A DNA stretch of 64,000 nucleotides from Brachionus rotundiformis (lineage: Eukaryota; Rotifera; Eurotatoria; Ploima; Brachionidae). The stretch spans positions 974,892 through 1,038,891 of the forward strand of contig JAESIW010000115.1 in the NCBI GenBank assembly GCA_016802295.1, given 5' to 3'. The notes below the pieces were generated by a model. The model made no database searches. It had not been told where the DNA came from and worked only from the letters and a program-made list of their open reading frames with translations. Shown here piece by piece: positions 45,960 to 56,060 of this stretch. A program made the position numbers and the translations under genes. The number at the start of each line of letters is the position of its first letter. Position 1 is the stretch's first letter.

Positions 45960-47784
45960 ATGAGCCGTTTGTATGATACCGTAGAGCCGTCAGTTATTGA
46001 CGACAAAATGCTAAAAACATGCATTGAAGAACAAGGGCCTAAAGATGAGGCTGGTAATATTGCCAAAAAAGATGGAATTCTTTATGAAGAAGTTCTATCT
46101 TTGAGACTAGATTTTAAAAGTAAATTGAATAAACTTTCAATTCTTAATTAATTATTCTTCTTAGACATTCTGAGAGTGGAAAATTTGTGGCAATTTGAAA
46201 ATTTAATAAAACTCCAGCTTGACAATAATGTCATAGAGAAAATAGAAGGCTTAGAAAATTTAAAAAATTTAGAATGGTTAGACCTATCTTTCAATAATAT
46301 CGAAAAAATAGAGGGTCTGGAAAATTTAACAAAACTAAAAGATCTGTCTTTGTTTAATAATCAAATAACTAAATTGGAAAATATGAATACCTTGGAAAAT
46401 TTGGAAGTTTTTTCCATAGGAAACAATCAAATAAATGACTACGAATTTGCTTTATATCTTAGACAATTTAAACAAATGAAAACTCTATGCATTAAAGGAA
46501 ATCCAATTTGCGAAAAGACTGAATTTGTTCCATTTGTTTTGGCTCATTTGACACAAATTATTTACATGGATTATCGTTTGGTTGACCAAAATTTGGTAAA
46601 AAGATAAATTTAGATTTTGTTTATAGTTATTTAATTTTTAAAATAGAGAGCTGAGGGTCTGAAGCGTTTTGAAATAGATATTGGTCAAATAATAAGCAAT
46701 GAAGAGGCAGACGATAAGGTTCGCCAAGAAAAAAATGCTTTGGAAAAAGAAACACAATTGAATAAGGTTTAATTAACGGAGATAATTATTAAATTAAAGC
46801 TTTAATTTTAATTTAGGAAGCATATGTTGAAGGGCTGAATAGCGACGAACTGTTTTTAGGCTTGTACAACGAAGATAATGAAGGCAAAGCATTTAAAGAA
46901 ATACCAGATGGTTGTAAATTATGGGATGATTACCATGATAATTTTGTCAGTGTGTGCAAAGAGATGTATGAGTATGGAAAAGTTCAAAAAGACTTGCGTG
47001 AAAAAGAAGTGGCCGAGTTTTGGAAAAGTCTTAATGAAGCCAAAGATGCCAATACCGAAGAGGCATCAGCTGCAATCAATATATTTATCGAATATAAAAA
47101 AGATGTAATTGAAGAAAAAATAATTTTTAGATAAAATTTATATTTTGAAAAAAAAAAAGATTACTGAAGAATTGAACAATATCACTGACCAAGTTGTACA
47201 AGAAGCCAAATTGAATGAGTATAACGATGAAGTGAACAAATTATGGGACAAGTTAATGTCTTTGGAAGTTCAGGTAGTTGATCAATTGGAGGAGATAATT
47301 AAAGAGTTTGAGAGGAATTTGTCTGACATGGTGAATAATTTTGTGGAACAAATTCAAGGCTATTTTGGTCAATTGAGAGATTTGGAAAATATCCATTTCG
47401 AGAAATTACAAGAGTCGTGTTTATCCACTTTAGAAAAAGTTATTAAAGGAGAACTAGCTGATGACTCTGATGATGATTGGAAATATGTAATTAAGAAAAA
47501 GATAATAATTTAATTTTTAATTAAAATCAATTTTTGTTTAGCTTTTCAGTGATAAAGACACTCTTGTAAATGCGCTGCAAACCTCGCATGATTTACATAC
47601 ACTCAAAATTGACTCTCGTGAAGATGACATGATATCCAAGATAAAAAATTGGTCAAACACAATGATAGAGCAAATTCACGACGAGGAAGAATACAAGCGC
47701 AATCGAAAGCGAGTCATTGAAATAAACCGCTTGATCGATTACTTTAGAGACGACATTTATGAGCCGGCTGATTTGCAAGATTAA
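45960..47784 (+). CDS. DRC3: Dynein regulatory complex subunit 3 (LRRC48)
   Basis: This encodes a subunit of the nexin-dynein regulatory complex of motile cilia. Six exons are read: 45960-46119, 46165-46595, 46647-46766, 46817-47104, 47160-47486 and 47542-47784. The N-terminus MSRLYDTVEPSVIDDKMLKT and EEQGPKDEAG match animal DRC3. A run of SDS22-like leucine-rich repeats follows (LIKLQLDNNVIEKIEGLENL, LEWLDLSFNNIEKIEGLENL and so on), with an LRR cap (IYMDYRLVDQNL). The second half is charged and coiled-coil-like with an acidic stretch (ADDSDDDW). Its length and order fit the family, and the frame is intact through every join. It shows that the organism builds motile cilia. The donor and acceptor near 47104-47160 are the least certain. 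Confidence 0.92.
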
Positions 47785-48505
47785 ATTTTTAATTAATAAT
47801 TTTTTTATATTTTATAATAAAAATTTATTTTAAATTATTAAATTTTAATAATTTTAGCTTTTTTTCGAGTTCTTTTTTTGCATTGATTTCTTCATCTTAC
47901 GCAATTTTAGTATCCATTGGTCATCTGTACCAACTCGACTCATCAAACTCAAGTTGATTAAAAATCTTATACAATTGTAAAAGATCATCTGGTCTTCTCT
48001 TTTTTATTTATAAATCTATTATTTTAAGTCTTATAAGCCTTTCCAAATAGTTGAGATCACCAAAACCATTAATTGGTCAAGTTATTATTTACTGTACCTT
48101 CTCAATCATATTTATGTCTCAAATATGGATTCCACCAAGACAACGTAGACGACGAGAAATGGCCGACGCGTACATTTTTTAAAATTAAATATTTTATTTT
48201 TTGCTTTAAAAAAGTTTATCTATTTTATCTAATAAAAATCTTAAATCAAATTTAATTTAAAAAGGTTAAATTAATCTGTTAGTGATTTTGAGATTTTATC
48301 AAAACTCAAATTTTAATTACTCAACTTTGCTTTCATTTTGAATTTAATGAGTAAAAAAATATTAGTTAAATTAATTAAAATGGTAAAATTTATAACAAAC
48401 ATTAAATGATCAATTTATTTAGTACTTAAAAATCATTAAATCAAATAAAAAAAGTAGTAATTATATGTAGTAATTTAACATATCTTTCTAAACTCCTCCA
48501 AATCT
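47785..48505. other. A/T-rich intergenic region
   Basis: No supported gene. A short frame at 48073-48255 shows no recognisable features. The stretch ends at the inverted-repeat element beginning near 48510. Confidence 0.4.
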
Positions 48506-48509
48506 AGAA

Positions 48510-49790
48510 TACAAATCGGTAAAGATGTGTCCGATTAACCTCATTTTCAGCCTCATTTTCATCTAAATGTATTCTTTTAAAGATAATTAGCTCAAAAATA
48601 CATAAAAGTATCCTTGGATGGTATGATACATTTATGTATCCTGAGAATACGTATGAAAATATATACATTTGGGGATACATGTAGGGATACGAATTAGAAT
48701 GAATAAATTTTTTTTATTTAATACAAAAAATTAGAAATTAACTGATAAAATCTAGATTATGAAGAGATTCACAAGCTTGGGTCTAACCACACTTAAGGCA
48801 AGACGTGAACGCGGAGACTTAATCGAAACCTTCAAAATACTGAATGGTCTAAGTAATGTTCAATTACAGAACCCATACATCAAGAGTGATGCACTCTCAT
48901 CAACTGGTCCAGCTGGTGGAATCCGAGGACATCCAAGAAGACTGACCAGACAATTGACAAAAACTCAAAATAGAGATTGCTTTCTGACAAATCGAGTGGT
49001 AAACGAGTGGAACAAATTATACCAATAGTAGTTACCAATGCAAAATCCGTGAATGAATTTAAAAACAAACTCGATAAACATTTAAAATCGAAATTAATTA
49101 ATTTTCCTATTATAAGAATTTATGTTAAAAATCAGACAGCTACCATAGCGAGGCGACTTATTGTCTTGCTCCGCAGTTAATCTCTTGTAGCTCATTATTA
49201 TTATTATTATTATTAATATTAAAGTTATTAAAAAAGAAGATAATTTTTTGACAAAAATTACGATTCATTTATCAATTCAAATAAACTAATTAACCTTAAA
49301 TGTAAAACTCTTTCGAATCGCTTAGTAGGTTCAGTAACTCAAGGAATACTCAGTATAAGATTATGAAGTTCTTCATTTTCTTTCAATCTTCTTTTTGATT
49401 CATCACTTTTTAAATCAAAAAGCTCTTTGAATTTCTGGTAATTTTATCGACATTAAAAGATTCGTTTACTTGAACTTAATGTTCCTGTGTGTTCTTAAAA
49501 AGTTTTATACTGAAGGGAAATGGGAAGTTTGGTCAACTGATTTATCTGAACAACAACGAGCTAGGAATGAAATTCAGCGACAATAATAATGGTAATTTCA
49601 ATTTACCTATTCCAAAGAATAAAATCATTTTTGAAAGAATTTATTCCCAGGATACTTTTATGTATTGTCGAAATAAATATTTTTGAAAGAATTCATAAAA
49701 TATGTGTCCCTGGATACATGCTGAAAATAAGGTTAATCGGACTCATCTATACCTACGAATCTTTTTACATTACCAAGATTTTTACTCTAG
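48510..49790. mobile_element. 1.3 kb inverted-repeat element containing a LINE 3' end
   Basis: The left flank (48525-48610, with GTCCGATTAACCTCATTTTC and ATACATAAAAGTATCCTTGG) matches the reverse complement of the right flank (49640-49745: GTCCGATTAACCTTATTTTC and ATACATAAAAGTATCCTGGG). The arms differ in internal spacing. The interior holds the LINE fragment listed separately. The best reading is a foldback-type DNA element into which a LINE inserted. Confidence 0.6.
48750..49215 (+). mobile_element. LINE 3' end with ATT tail
   Basis: The plus strand encodes GLTTLKARRERGDLIETFKI, then NRDCFLTNRVVNEWNKLYQ, and after a frame change VVTNAKSVNEFKNKLDKHLK. This is the CR1/Jockey C-terminal signature seen at 951-1370, 38818-39067 and 52300-53160. 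It ends in a clear TTATTATTATTATTATTA run at about 49197-49215, a typical tail of this class of LINE. It is strongly 5'-truncated. Confidence 0.85.
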
Positions 49791-50478
49791 TACAACCAAA
49801 GTAAAACTAAAACTTATTTTATATATAAATATGTATATTTATGAACAATAAAATTTATTGTCAATTATTATAATTGTTTATTTCAAAAATTCCAAAATTA
49901 AAAAAAAAGCAAATAGATAAATTTATGTTTGAAAAATTTTTTTTGAAATTTAGAAATATGAAGAAGTTTTTTTACAATTTCTTCATTTAAACTGCTAGTA
50001 TAATTATTGATATTAGTACCATTGTCTTTTGATTTTTCCAAAATACTTTGATTCCATTAATCTTGGGAAATATATCTTTGAAAAATTTAAATAAAATAAA
50101 TACATTTATTTATATTCTATCATCTTGCAGATTTTGTTTTTAAAAAATGATCTTTTTCTTGATGCTTTGATCAAGTTTCTTGCTTAATTTTAAATTTTCT
50201 TTAAAAGATAATCATAACATATTTCAATCAATACTGGAAAAGGGAAGAAAAAAGTCTCTAGATAAAATATATAAGGAAAAAGAATAAAAGGTTAATTTGT
50301 ATTTGTTTTTCATTTTTCATCTTTGAAATTTAAGTTTAAGTGCAGGCTCATACAAAACTACTGAATTTATTTTATTAGAAAAAAAAATTATCAAAAGATG
50401 ACTGGTCCAAAATAAAAATTTGATTATCATTTATTGACTAAATTATTCTATAAAACAAATTAGTTTATTTGAATAAAA
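49791..50478. other. A/T-rich intergenic region
   Basis: No gene or repeat is recognised between the inverted-repeat element and the tRNA gene. Confidence 0.4.
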
Positions 50479-50551
50479 AGCCCCAGGCGAGAATCGAACT
50501 CGCGACCCCTAGTTTACGAGACTAGTGCTCTAACCTCTGAGCTACAAGGGC
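50479..50551 (-). tRNA. trnT-CGT: tRNA-Thr, anticodon CGT
   Basis: The minus strand folds into a full cloverleaf of 73 nt. The acceptor GCCCTTG pairs with CTGGGGC (one T-T mismatch), and the D stem is GCTC/GAGC. The anticodon stem CTAGT/ACTAG encloses the loop CTCGTAA with anticodon CGT. The T stem GCGAG/CTCGC encloses TTCGATT. The discriminator base is T. No intron is present. Internal A- and B-box sequences (TAGCTCAGAGG and GTTCGATTC) are good polymerase III promoters. Confidence 0.95.
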
Positions 50552-50660
50552 TTCTGATCCATTCTTAAAAAATCTTAGCATTCAACAGGACTTATTTGAC
50601 AATCTTTCGTAAATTTATCATTTTTATTAAGCCTATAGATTAATAATTTATTAAAATTAA

Positions 50661-50988
50661 ATTTTCAAAAATTTTTAATTTTTAATATCTCTTCAAATCA
50701 TTTTCTTAATCTTTTGGCTGTCTTCAGTTTTAATTATATTAGGAGTTAATAATTATATTAAGCCTTTATTGTTATTTATAACATTTTCTATCTTAATATT
50801 TAACTAATTTAAATTCCTTAGAAATATTTTACCAAAAATAGTCTTTTTTTTACGTAAAATGGAATATGTACCAAACCCGTGAGTGCTTATATAAATTCAA
50901 ATAAATCATGTTTTATGTTGCATAATAATTCAACATTCAAATAAATATGAATTCAAAATTAAAATTTTTCATATTCTATCTAACAACT
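50661..50988 (+). promoter_or_regulatory. Duplicated upstream region of SOUL gene copy 1, with TATA box
   Basis: The sequence from about 50661 to the ATG recurs at about 59320-59645 before the second SOUL gene. Both contain CCGTGAGTGCTTATATAAATTC. The TATATAAA is at 50888-50895 here and 59541-59548 there, about 95-100 nt before the start codon. This is a plausible core promoter kept in both copies. Confidence 0.7.
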
Positions 50989-51576
50989 ATGAGCTTTTTC
51001 AAGACTGTTAAAAATGCTTTGGGTATTGAAATCGAAAGGCCCAAATATGAAGTAATTAAGACCCTTGGTGACAACATGGAGATCAGAAAATATGCAGCAA
51101 CAAAATGGGTGTCCACTTCGATGGAGGGTGAAGCAGATCATTACAAATCTGATTACCAAAGCAAAATGTTTTACAAACTTTTTAATTATATAAGCGGTGG
51201 AAATGAAAACCATGAGAAAATTTCCATGACTTCTCCGGTAACTGTTGCCTACAATAGCAATGACACAATTCAACCAGCCAGCCAGGTAAAAATGACAATG
51301 GGATTTTTTGTTCCTGTCGAAAAACAGGATGGCACCCCGATTCCGACAAGTTCAGATACATTTTTAAGAGAAGAGCCCGAGATGACCGTGGCAGTGATCA
51401 AATTTGGTGGCTATCCGACAACTGACGACTACCTCAAACAAAGAGACTTGCTTATTAAAACTTTGGGAGATGAAGCTAAAAATTATGATTCTGTAAATAT
51501 AATGACGGCTGGATATGATCCACCGTTTAAGCCTATCAATAGAACAAATGAAGTTTGGCTTAAAAAAATTAACTAA
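50989..51576 (+). CDS. SOUL/HEBP family haem-binding protein, copy 1
   Basis: A single exon encodes 195 residues of the SOUL haem-binding family: YEVIKTLGDNMEIRKYAATK near the N-terminus, KISMTSPVTV in the middle, and GFFVPVEKQDGTPIPTSSDT and FGGYPTTDDYLKQRDLLIK in the second half. Family members bind haem or other tetrapyrroles, with varied roles. An in-frame ATG at 50947 would add 14 residues. In the other copy the equivalent upstream ATG runs into a stop (TAA), so the start at 50989 (MSFFKTVKNALG) is preferred. The copies are nearly identical. Confidence 0.9.
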   Translation: MSFFKTVKNALGIEIERPKYEVIKTLGDNMEIRKYAATKWVSTSMEGEADHYKSDYQSKMFYKLFNYISGGNENHEKISMTSPVTVAYNSNDTIQPASQVKMTMGFFVPVEKQDGTPIPTSSDTFLREEPEMTVAVIKFGGYPTTDDYLKQRDLLIKTLGDEAKNYDSVNIMTAGYDPPFKPINRTNEVWLKKIN

Positions 51577-52299
51577 GATCTAATTTTGTGTCTGATAAAT
51601 ACTTTTTAACAAATAAATATTTTTATTTTATTATTAATATTATTTAAAAAAAGTCCTGTTGATATAAAACAAAATGTTCAGAATTAAATTAGATAATAAC
51701 AGTAGCAAATTTCATTTTTTACATACAGATACATAGACTATTAAAGATCATTAATCAATTATCAAAATCTTTTGATAAATGATTAATGATTAATGATTGA
51801 TTAAGCAAAGTCTGCCCAAGTCTTTGGATTCAATACACTTATGAAACTAAAAAATTATTTAAAAATTTTAATAAGATGATATTTTTTTAACTTATTAACT
51901 TTAAATTATTAAAAACAAAACAATATGCCTCTTTAGTGTTAGTTGGAAAAGTTTTAACTAATAAACGATATAGAGGTTAGATTCGATTAGTAAATTGAGT
52001 GGACATGACTTTTTAAAATTTAAATTAAAAATTATTAACACTCAAAACTCGGAGGGTTTTTTTGGACCCCTTGAGTTAACTTGTCTTTTTAATTCTTATT
52101 CCATCAAAATTAAGTTAAGTTTGAAATAAAAATAAATTAATTTTAATATTTTTCGATTTTAATTATTAGATTGCAAAATAAAATTTAAAAAAATGATTAA
52201 AATTATTTAACAAAATACAAAAAAAGTCATCAGGTGCTTTAGTGTTAAAATTTACAAAACTATTAAAAAAAAAAGATCCATTCAACTTTGTGTCAAGTA
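51577..52299. other. Intergenic region with a possible transposon end
   Basis: The stretch is mainly A/T-rich. At about 52040-52080 a hairpin (AACTCGGAGGG, TTTTTTT, then GGACCCCTTGAGTT) next to TTAACACTC/GAGTTAAC could be the end of a TTAA-type transposon, but a matching second end is not evident. No gene is supported. Confidence 0.4.
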
Positions 52300-53160
52300 A
52301 TAGTAGTAGTAGTAAATAGAACTGCGACTTAAACTTGTATTCAAGCATAGCCCTATAGGGCTTTAGCAGTCGCTTCAAGAAACGATGAATTTTCTTTCAT
52401 CCAGACGTCCAGTTTAGCCTTAAACTGTTCAAATTCCGTTAACTATGTCAGTTGGTAATTTGTTCCACACTGTCGTGACCCTATTTGTAAAAAAATTAAA
52501 TCTTGGTTGAAAAAACTTCATTTTCTCTCTATAAATAGTTCTTTTGTGGGACTGAAGGTTATATTTTCTGTTCTGAGTGTTCATACGTGCGTCGTTCACG
52601 AGATTCACCTCCTCTAAATTATTTGGATAAGATCGCCTCTTTGCCTTCTTATTTGAAGATTATTCAGATCCATTTTGTTCAATCTGTCAGTATAATCTAA
52701 TTTTCTCAACTCAGGTACTAGTCTCGTCGCTCTTCTTTGTACTTTTTCCAACTCATTTATATCTTTTACACAGTATGGATACCATGAGCTAATGGCATAC
52801 TCTAGATGTGGTCTTACTAGATTTGTATAAAAGTGTTGTGTTATGTATGTCAAGGAACTTAAACGATCTTCTGATCAACCCGAACATCTTATTTGCTTTA
52901 GCAGTACTATGTCTAACTTGAATGTCCCATTTCATATCATGTTTTATATATATTCCAAGATCCTTTTCACAGAATGTTTTAGCTAAAAGTTGTCTCTCAT
53001 CAGATTATTTTTCAATTTCATAATCGAAATTAGAGTTAGATCTACCCAGATGTAAAACCTTGCACTTGTCTGCGTTTAGCACTGTTGACCACTCTTTTGA
53101 CCAATCACAAATTTTGTCCACATCACTTTGGAGTTTCAAGTTCGATGAAAAAATCTGTTC
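52300..53160 (-). mobile_element. CR1/Jockey-like LINE relic (RT thumb to C-terminus)
   Basis: The minus strand reads WSTVLNADKCKVLHLGRSNS, ARTFCEKDLGIYI-like text, YTNLVRPHLEYAISSWYPYC, ELEKVQRRATRLVPELRKLD and FFTNRVTTVWNKLPTDIVN, with stops and frameshifts between. These are the consecutive C-terminal blocks of a LINE RT protein (NxxKC..LH.G, LVRP.LEYA...W.P, LE.VQRRATR). It ends in a TAGTAGTAGTAG run (plus strand about 52303-52315), a trinucleotide tail like the other fragments. The element is dead. Confidence 0.85.
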
Positions 53161-53391
53161 CTAGTGGTCTGATACAAAATAAACTTTTAAAGAGCTTTAG
53201 TACCTTTAGACCTAGTTATTCAAGGATTTTAATCCAATTTTTTCAAAAGTCATATATATTCTGAAAGAGGAAAAAATTTTCTACATTCTGATATATATTT
53301 TTATTGGTACTATAGCTGAATACTCATGAATTTCAGTTTCTTTTTTGTAAAGACTAATTAATTTATAAAATCCGATGGATTTTAGCGCGAG

Positions 53392-53635
53392 TGTAGTATC
53401 TCTGGATACTTAATCATGATGTTAGAAATGTGTTTAGTTAGATTTTAGACTTAAGACTTTAATTGTTTGTGTTTTATATTTTAGTTTAGGGATAGTTGTT
53501 GTTAGTTCTTAGGAAGACGCACATGCGCATATTCATCTATAAAAAGACTTAATATAATATTATTTGAACTAGCTTTTAAAATAAAGATTATACAAAAAAA
53601 GAGTTGTTTCTTTTCTTCTTTTTCCAAATATAACA
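53392..53635 (+). mobile_element. Retrotransposon 5' LTR with primer-binding site
   Basis: This segment begins TGTAGTATCTCTGG and ends AATATAACA (TG...CA). It is followed after two bases by TGGCGCTGCGAAC (from 53638), which has the form of a tRNA primer-binding site. The gag-like frame starts 20 nt later. No second LTR is seen downstream, so this is a 5' LTR plus partial internal region. Confidence 0.72.
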
Positions 53636-53657
53636 TCTGGCGCTGCGAACAAAACAA

Positions 53658-54180
53658 ATGACTGAAGGAGGTTTTGGCTCATTTAATTCTGATGTGGATA
53701 TTTCAAGTGTAGGGTCGCGAAGGGCGGCTTACAAGATTCGGTTTAAAAATTTTATGGTTGCGAAAGCAAACAAAAAGTTTGGTGAAATTTGTGACGTGGT
53801 GAAGAAAGCTTCTTTTCTCCATCATGTGGGAGAAAGAGTTTTCGAGATGTACCAGTCAGTGGAAAAGAAGGAACATGATTTTAGGAACAGAGTTGGACGA
53901 ATTTTTCGTGGAAAAAAAGCAAAAAATTGTTGCCGCGGTTACTGAGAGGAATAGGGAAAGTATGGACAAAGAAGCGAAGAAATGTGGATTTTGTGGGAAT
54001 TTTCACAAGCCAGGTTATGATTCTTGTCCTGCGAAAGGCAAAGAGTGTAATAAGTGTTCAAAAAAGTGGAGTTGATGATACTGCCGAAAGGAAATGGAAG
54101 CCAAAGCCTAAGGTGAACCATGTTGCCAACAGAAAGGAAGGATATGAGGAAGGATATACTATGTTTCTCAGTCTGTGAGA
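53658..54180 (+). pseudogene. Gypsy-like gag fragment with zinc knuckle, frameshifted
   Basis: The frame from ATG 53658 (95 codons) covers an N-terminal gag region. After a frame change the stretch at about 53975-54075 reads KKCGFCGNFHKPGYDSCPAK followed by ECNKCSKK, a gag zinc-knuckle pattern typical of Gypsy-type elements. The frame breaks around 53880-53945 and again after the knuckle. No protease, RT or integrase follows: the sequence turns A/T-rich and reaches the inverted arm. It is a truncated, inactive retroelement. Confidence 0.72.
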
Positions 54181-54987
54181 ATAGTATTATTTTGCCTTTG
54201 GTTACTGTGGAATTCGGAAAGGAAAATCTGGAAAGGAAGCGAAAAAATTTAGACTTTGATGACACATTAATAATTTTAATGGAATTTGTAATTTTAAAAG
54301 TAAATTTATCTAAATTACGTAAATTACGTAAATTTACTTTTTTCCAAAATTATGTTAAACTACGTAATTTGACGCAAATTTACATAAAATCCAAGTCGCG
54401 TAGCGCTACTGTTTCAATATTAATAAAAATATTCAAAATTTAAATCAATTGACATTATTTTGAGACTTTATTTATAAAAAATTAAACAAAAATTCAAAAC
54501 AGTAAAACCATACATTTATTCAGTATTTTGTCTAGTTTATTAAAAAATAAAGTGGTCTATTAAGTGATCCCTGGGACTACATACGATATAAGTGAAACAA
54601 ATGTTTTTTCTTTAGGTTGCTTTAAATAATAAAAATTGTCACGCCCTTTTTGTTAAATAAAAATATACATCAGAATGTAGAAAATTTTATCCTCTTTCAG
54701 AATATATATGACTTTTGAAAAAATTGGATTAAAATCCTTGAATAACTGGGTCTAAAGGTACTAAAACTTTTTAAAGGTTTATTTTGTTTTACCCAAGCAG
54801 GGACAGATTTTCTTTGGTCCCCCAAAAAAAGAAGTAGTTTACGAATTTTGAGTCAAAAATTTCAAATTCTGATAGCACTTCAAGTTTTGAATTTCTCGAA
54901 CTTTAAAATATTTAAAAATAATATGTTTTCATCAGCATTATTAATAAAACTAAAAAATATAAACACTCAAATATATTTAAAAATTTT

Positions 54988-55902
54988 CTAAAAAAGACAT
55001 AATCTTCTTATGCTTGTAAAAAGCGTTTTTCTAAGCTTTTCGTGAATAATTATAAAAAGCGGTGTTTGCAAACAGATGAAGGTATTGACCAGATAAATAA
55101 AGATTATCAAATTCTTTTGTAAATATTCACTATTTTTAAAATTAATAAAACTAAAAATATTGATAAAAAAAATTATACAAGAAAGAAAAGAATAAAAAAT
55201 AAATTTAAAAATAATTTTCAGATTATTTTTATCACGTTTGTTTGTTGTATTTTTTTTCTTAAACAACCTTAATATGAGATAAAATTGTGACAAAATATAA
55301 ATGATAATAGACCAAAATGAAGTTGCTGTATAGAAGATAAGCAAAAATATAAAATTAGATGATTTAAAATATGCAAAACAATTCGATTGTTTAAGGTTAT
55401 CTACAAATAAGGAATCATGATAATAAAATGAATATGAAATGAATGCGACATAAATTGCCAAAAAGGTAGTTGTCACATAAATGAACCAAGTAGATGATTT
55501 ACTGATAAATAAATTTAGAGTTCTGAAAAAAGTTGATAAACCCAATAACGAAAAATGATATATTGAATAATAAAACAAAATCAAAAAGTATTCTATGTCA
55601 GCGCTTGTGGTCGAAAAAATAAATATACATAAAACTTTACCAGTTAAATTGGTACGATTAAATAAATAAAGAATTAATATCATTCTTGATTTAACAATGA
55701 CAAGCGCTATCCATAAAAATGTTTGGAGTAAATACTCAATTTTGTTTAAATGCTTTTTTGTCATTGAAATTATCAATATGGAAAGCAAGTCAAAAGCGTA
55801 TGCAATTAAAAAATAAAATTGGTTTTGCGCTGGTTCAGTCTGGTAATTTAGTGTTATTGTAAAATTGCTTTCGTTTGAGTAAAAATGCTGTTTGGAATAC
55901 AT
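54988..55902 (-). CDS. Seven-helix receptor-like membrane protein A
   Basis: An intronless gene of 304 residues with about seven hydrophobic segments: near 29-47, 53-79, 90-125 (two helices' worth, ending IEYFLILFYYSIYHFS), 136-160, 178-207, 226-250 and 263-285. A short basic tail (HEKLRKTLFTSIRRL) follows. Topology and tail fit a rhodopsin-like or chemoreceptor-like GPCR, but I see no DRY or NPxxY motif, so the family is uncertain. It belongs to a local cluster with the next two genes, sharing IEYFLILFYYSIxH and a tail xDKL/EKLRxxLF. Probably a lineage-specific receptor family. Confidence 0.62.
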   Translation of the reverse strand: MYSKQHFYSNESNFTITLNYQTEPAQNQFYFLIAYAFDLLSILIISMTKKHLNKIEYLLQTFLWIALVIVKSRMILILYLFNRTNLTGKVLCIFIFSTTSADIEYFLILFYYSIYHFSLLGLSTFFRTLNLFISKSSTWFIYVTTTFLAIYVAFISYSFYYHDSLFVDNLKQSNCFAYFKSSNFIFLLIFYTATSFWSIIIYILSQFYLILRLFKKKNTTNKRDKNNLKIIFKFIFYSFLSCIIFFINIFSFINFKNSEYLQKNLIIFIYLVNTFICLQTPLFIIIHEKLRKTLFTSIRRLCLF

Positions 55903-56060
55903 TTTTATTTTGATAAAATAAAATTCTGAAAATCAAAAACAAAGTGTTGAATTAGACTCAGTTAGACAATATATCTAATAAAATAATAGCTCATTAAACT
56001 CAATTAAAATATCAAATTACCTTTCAAATAAATAAATAAATAAATAACTTTTAAAACATT

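Larger units (their letters stand above)
53174..54787. repeat. 130 bp inverted arms flanking an LTR/gag fragment
   Basis: The left arm (53174-53305) and right arm (54657-54787) are close reverse complements. Shared stretches include AGTTATTCAAGGATTTTAAT, TCAAAAGTCATATATATTCT and GAAAGAGGA. Between them is the LTR with gag remnants. The arms are not the LTRs themselves. The arrangement looks like a foldback element that received a retroelement, or a captured fragment. Confidence 0.8.

Noticed and set aside
49196..49216. ATT run as a stand-alone microsatellite
   Set aside because: It sits exactly at the 3' end of a LINE fragment and is better explained as its tail.
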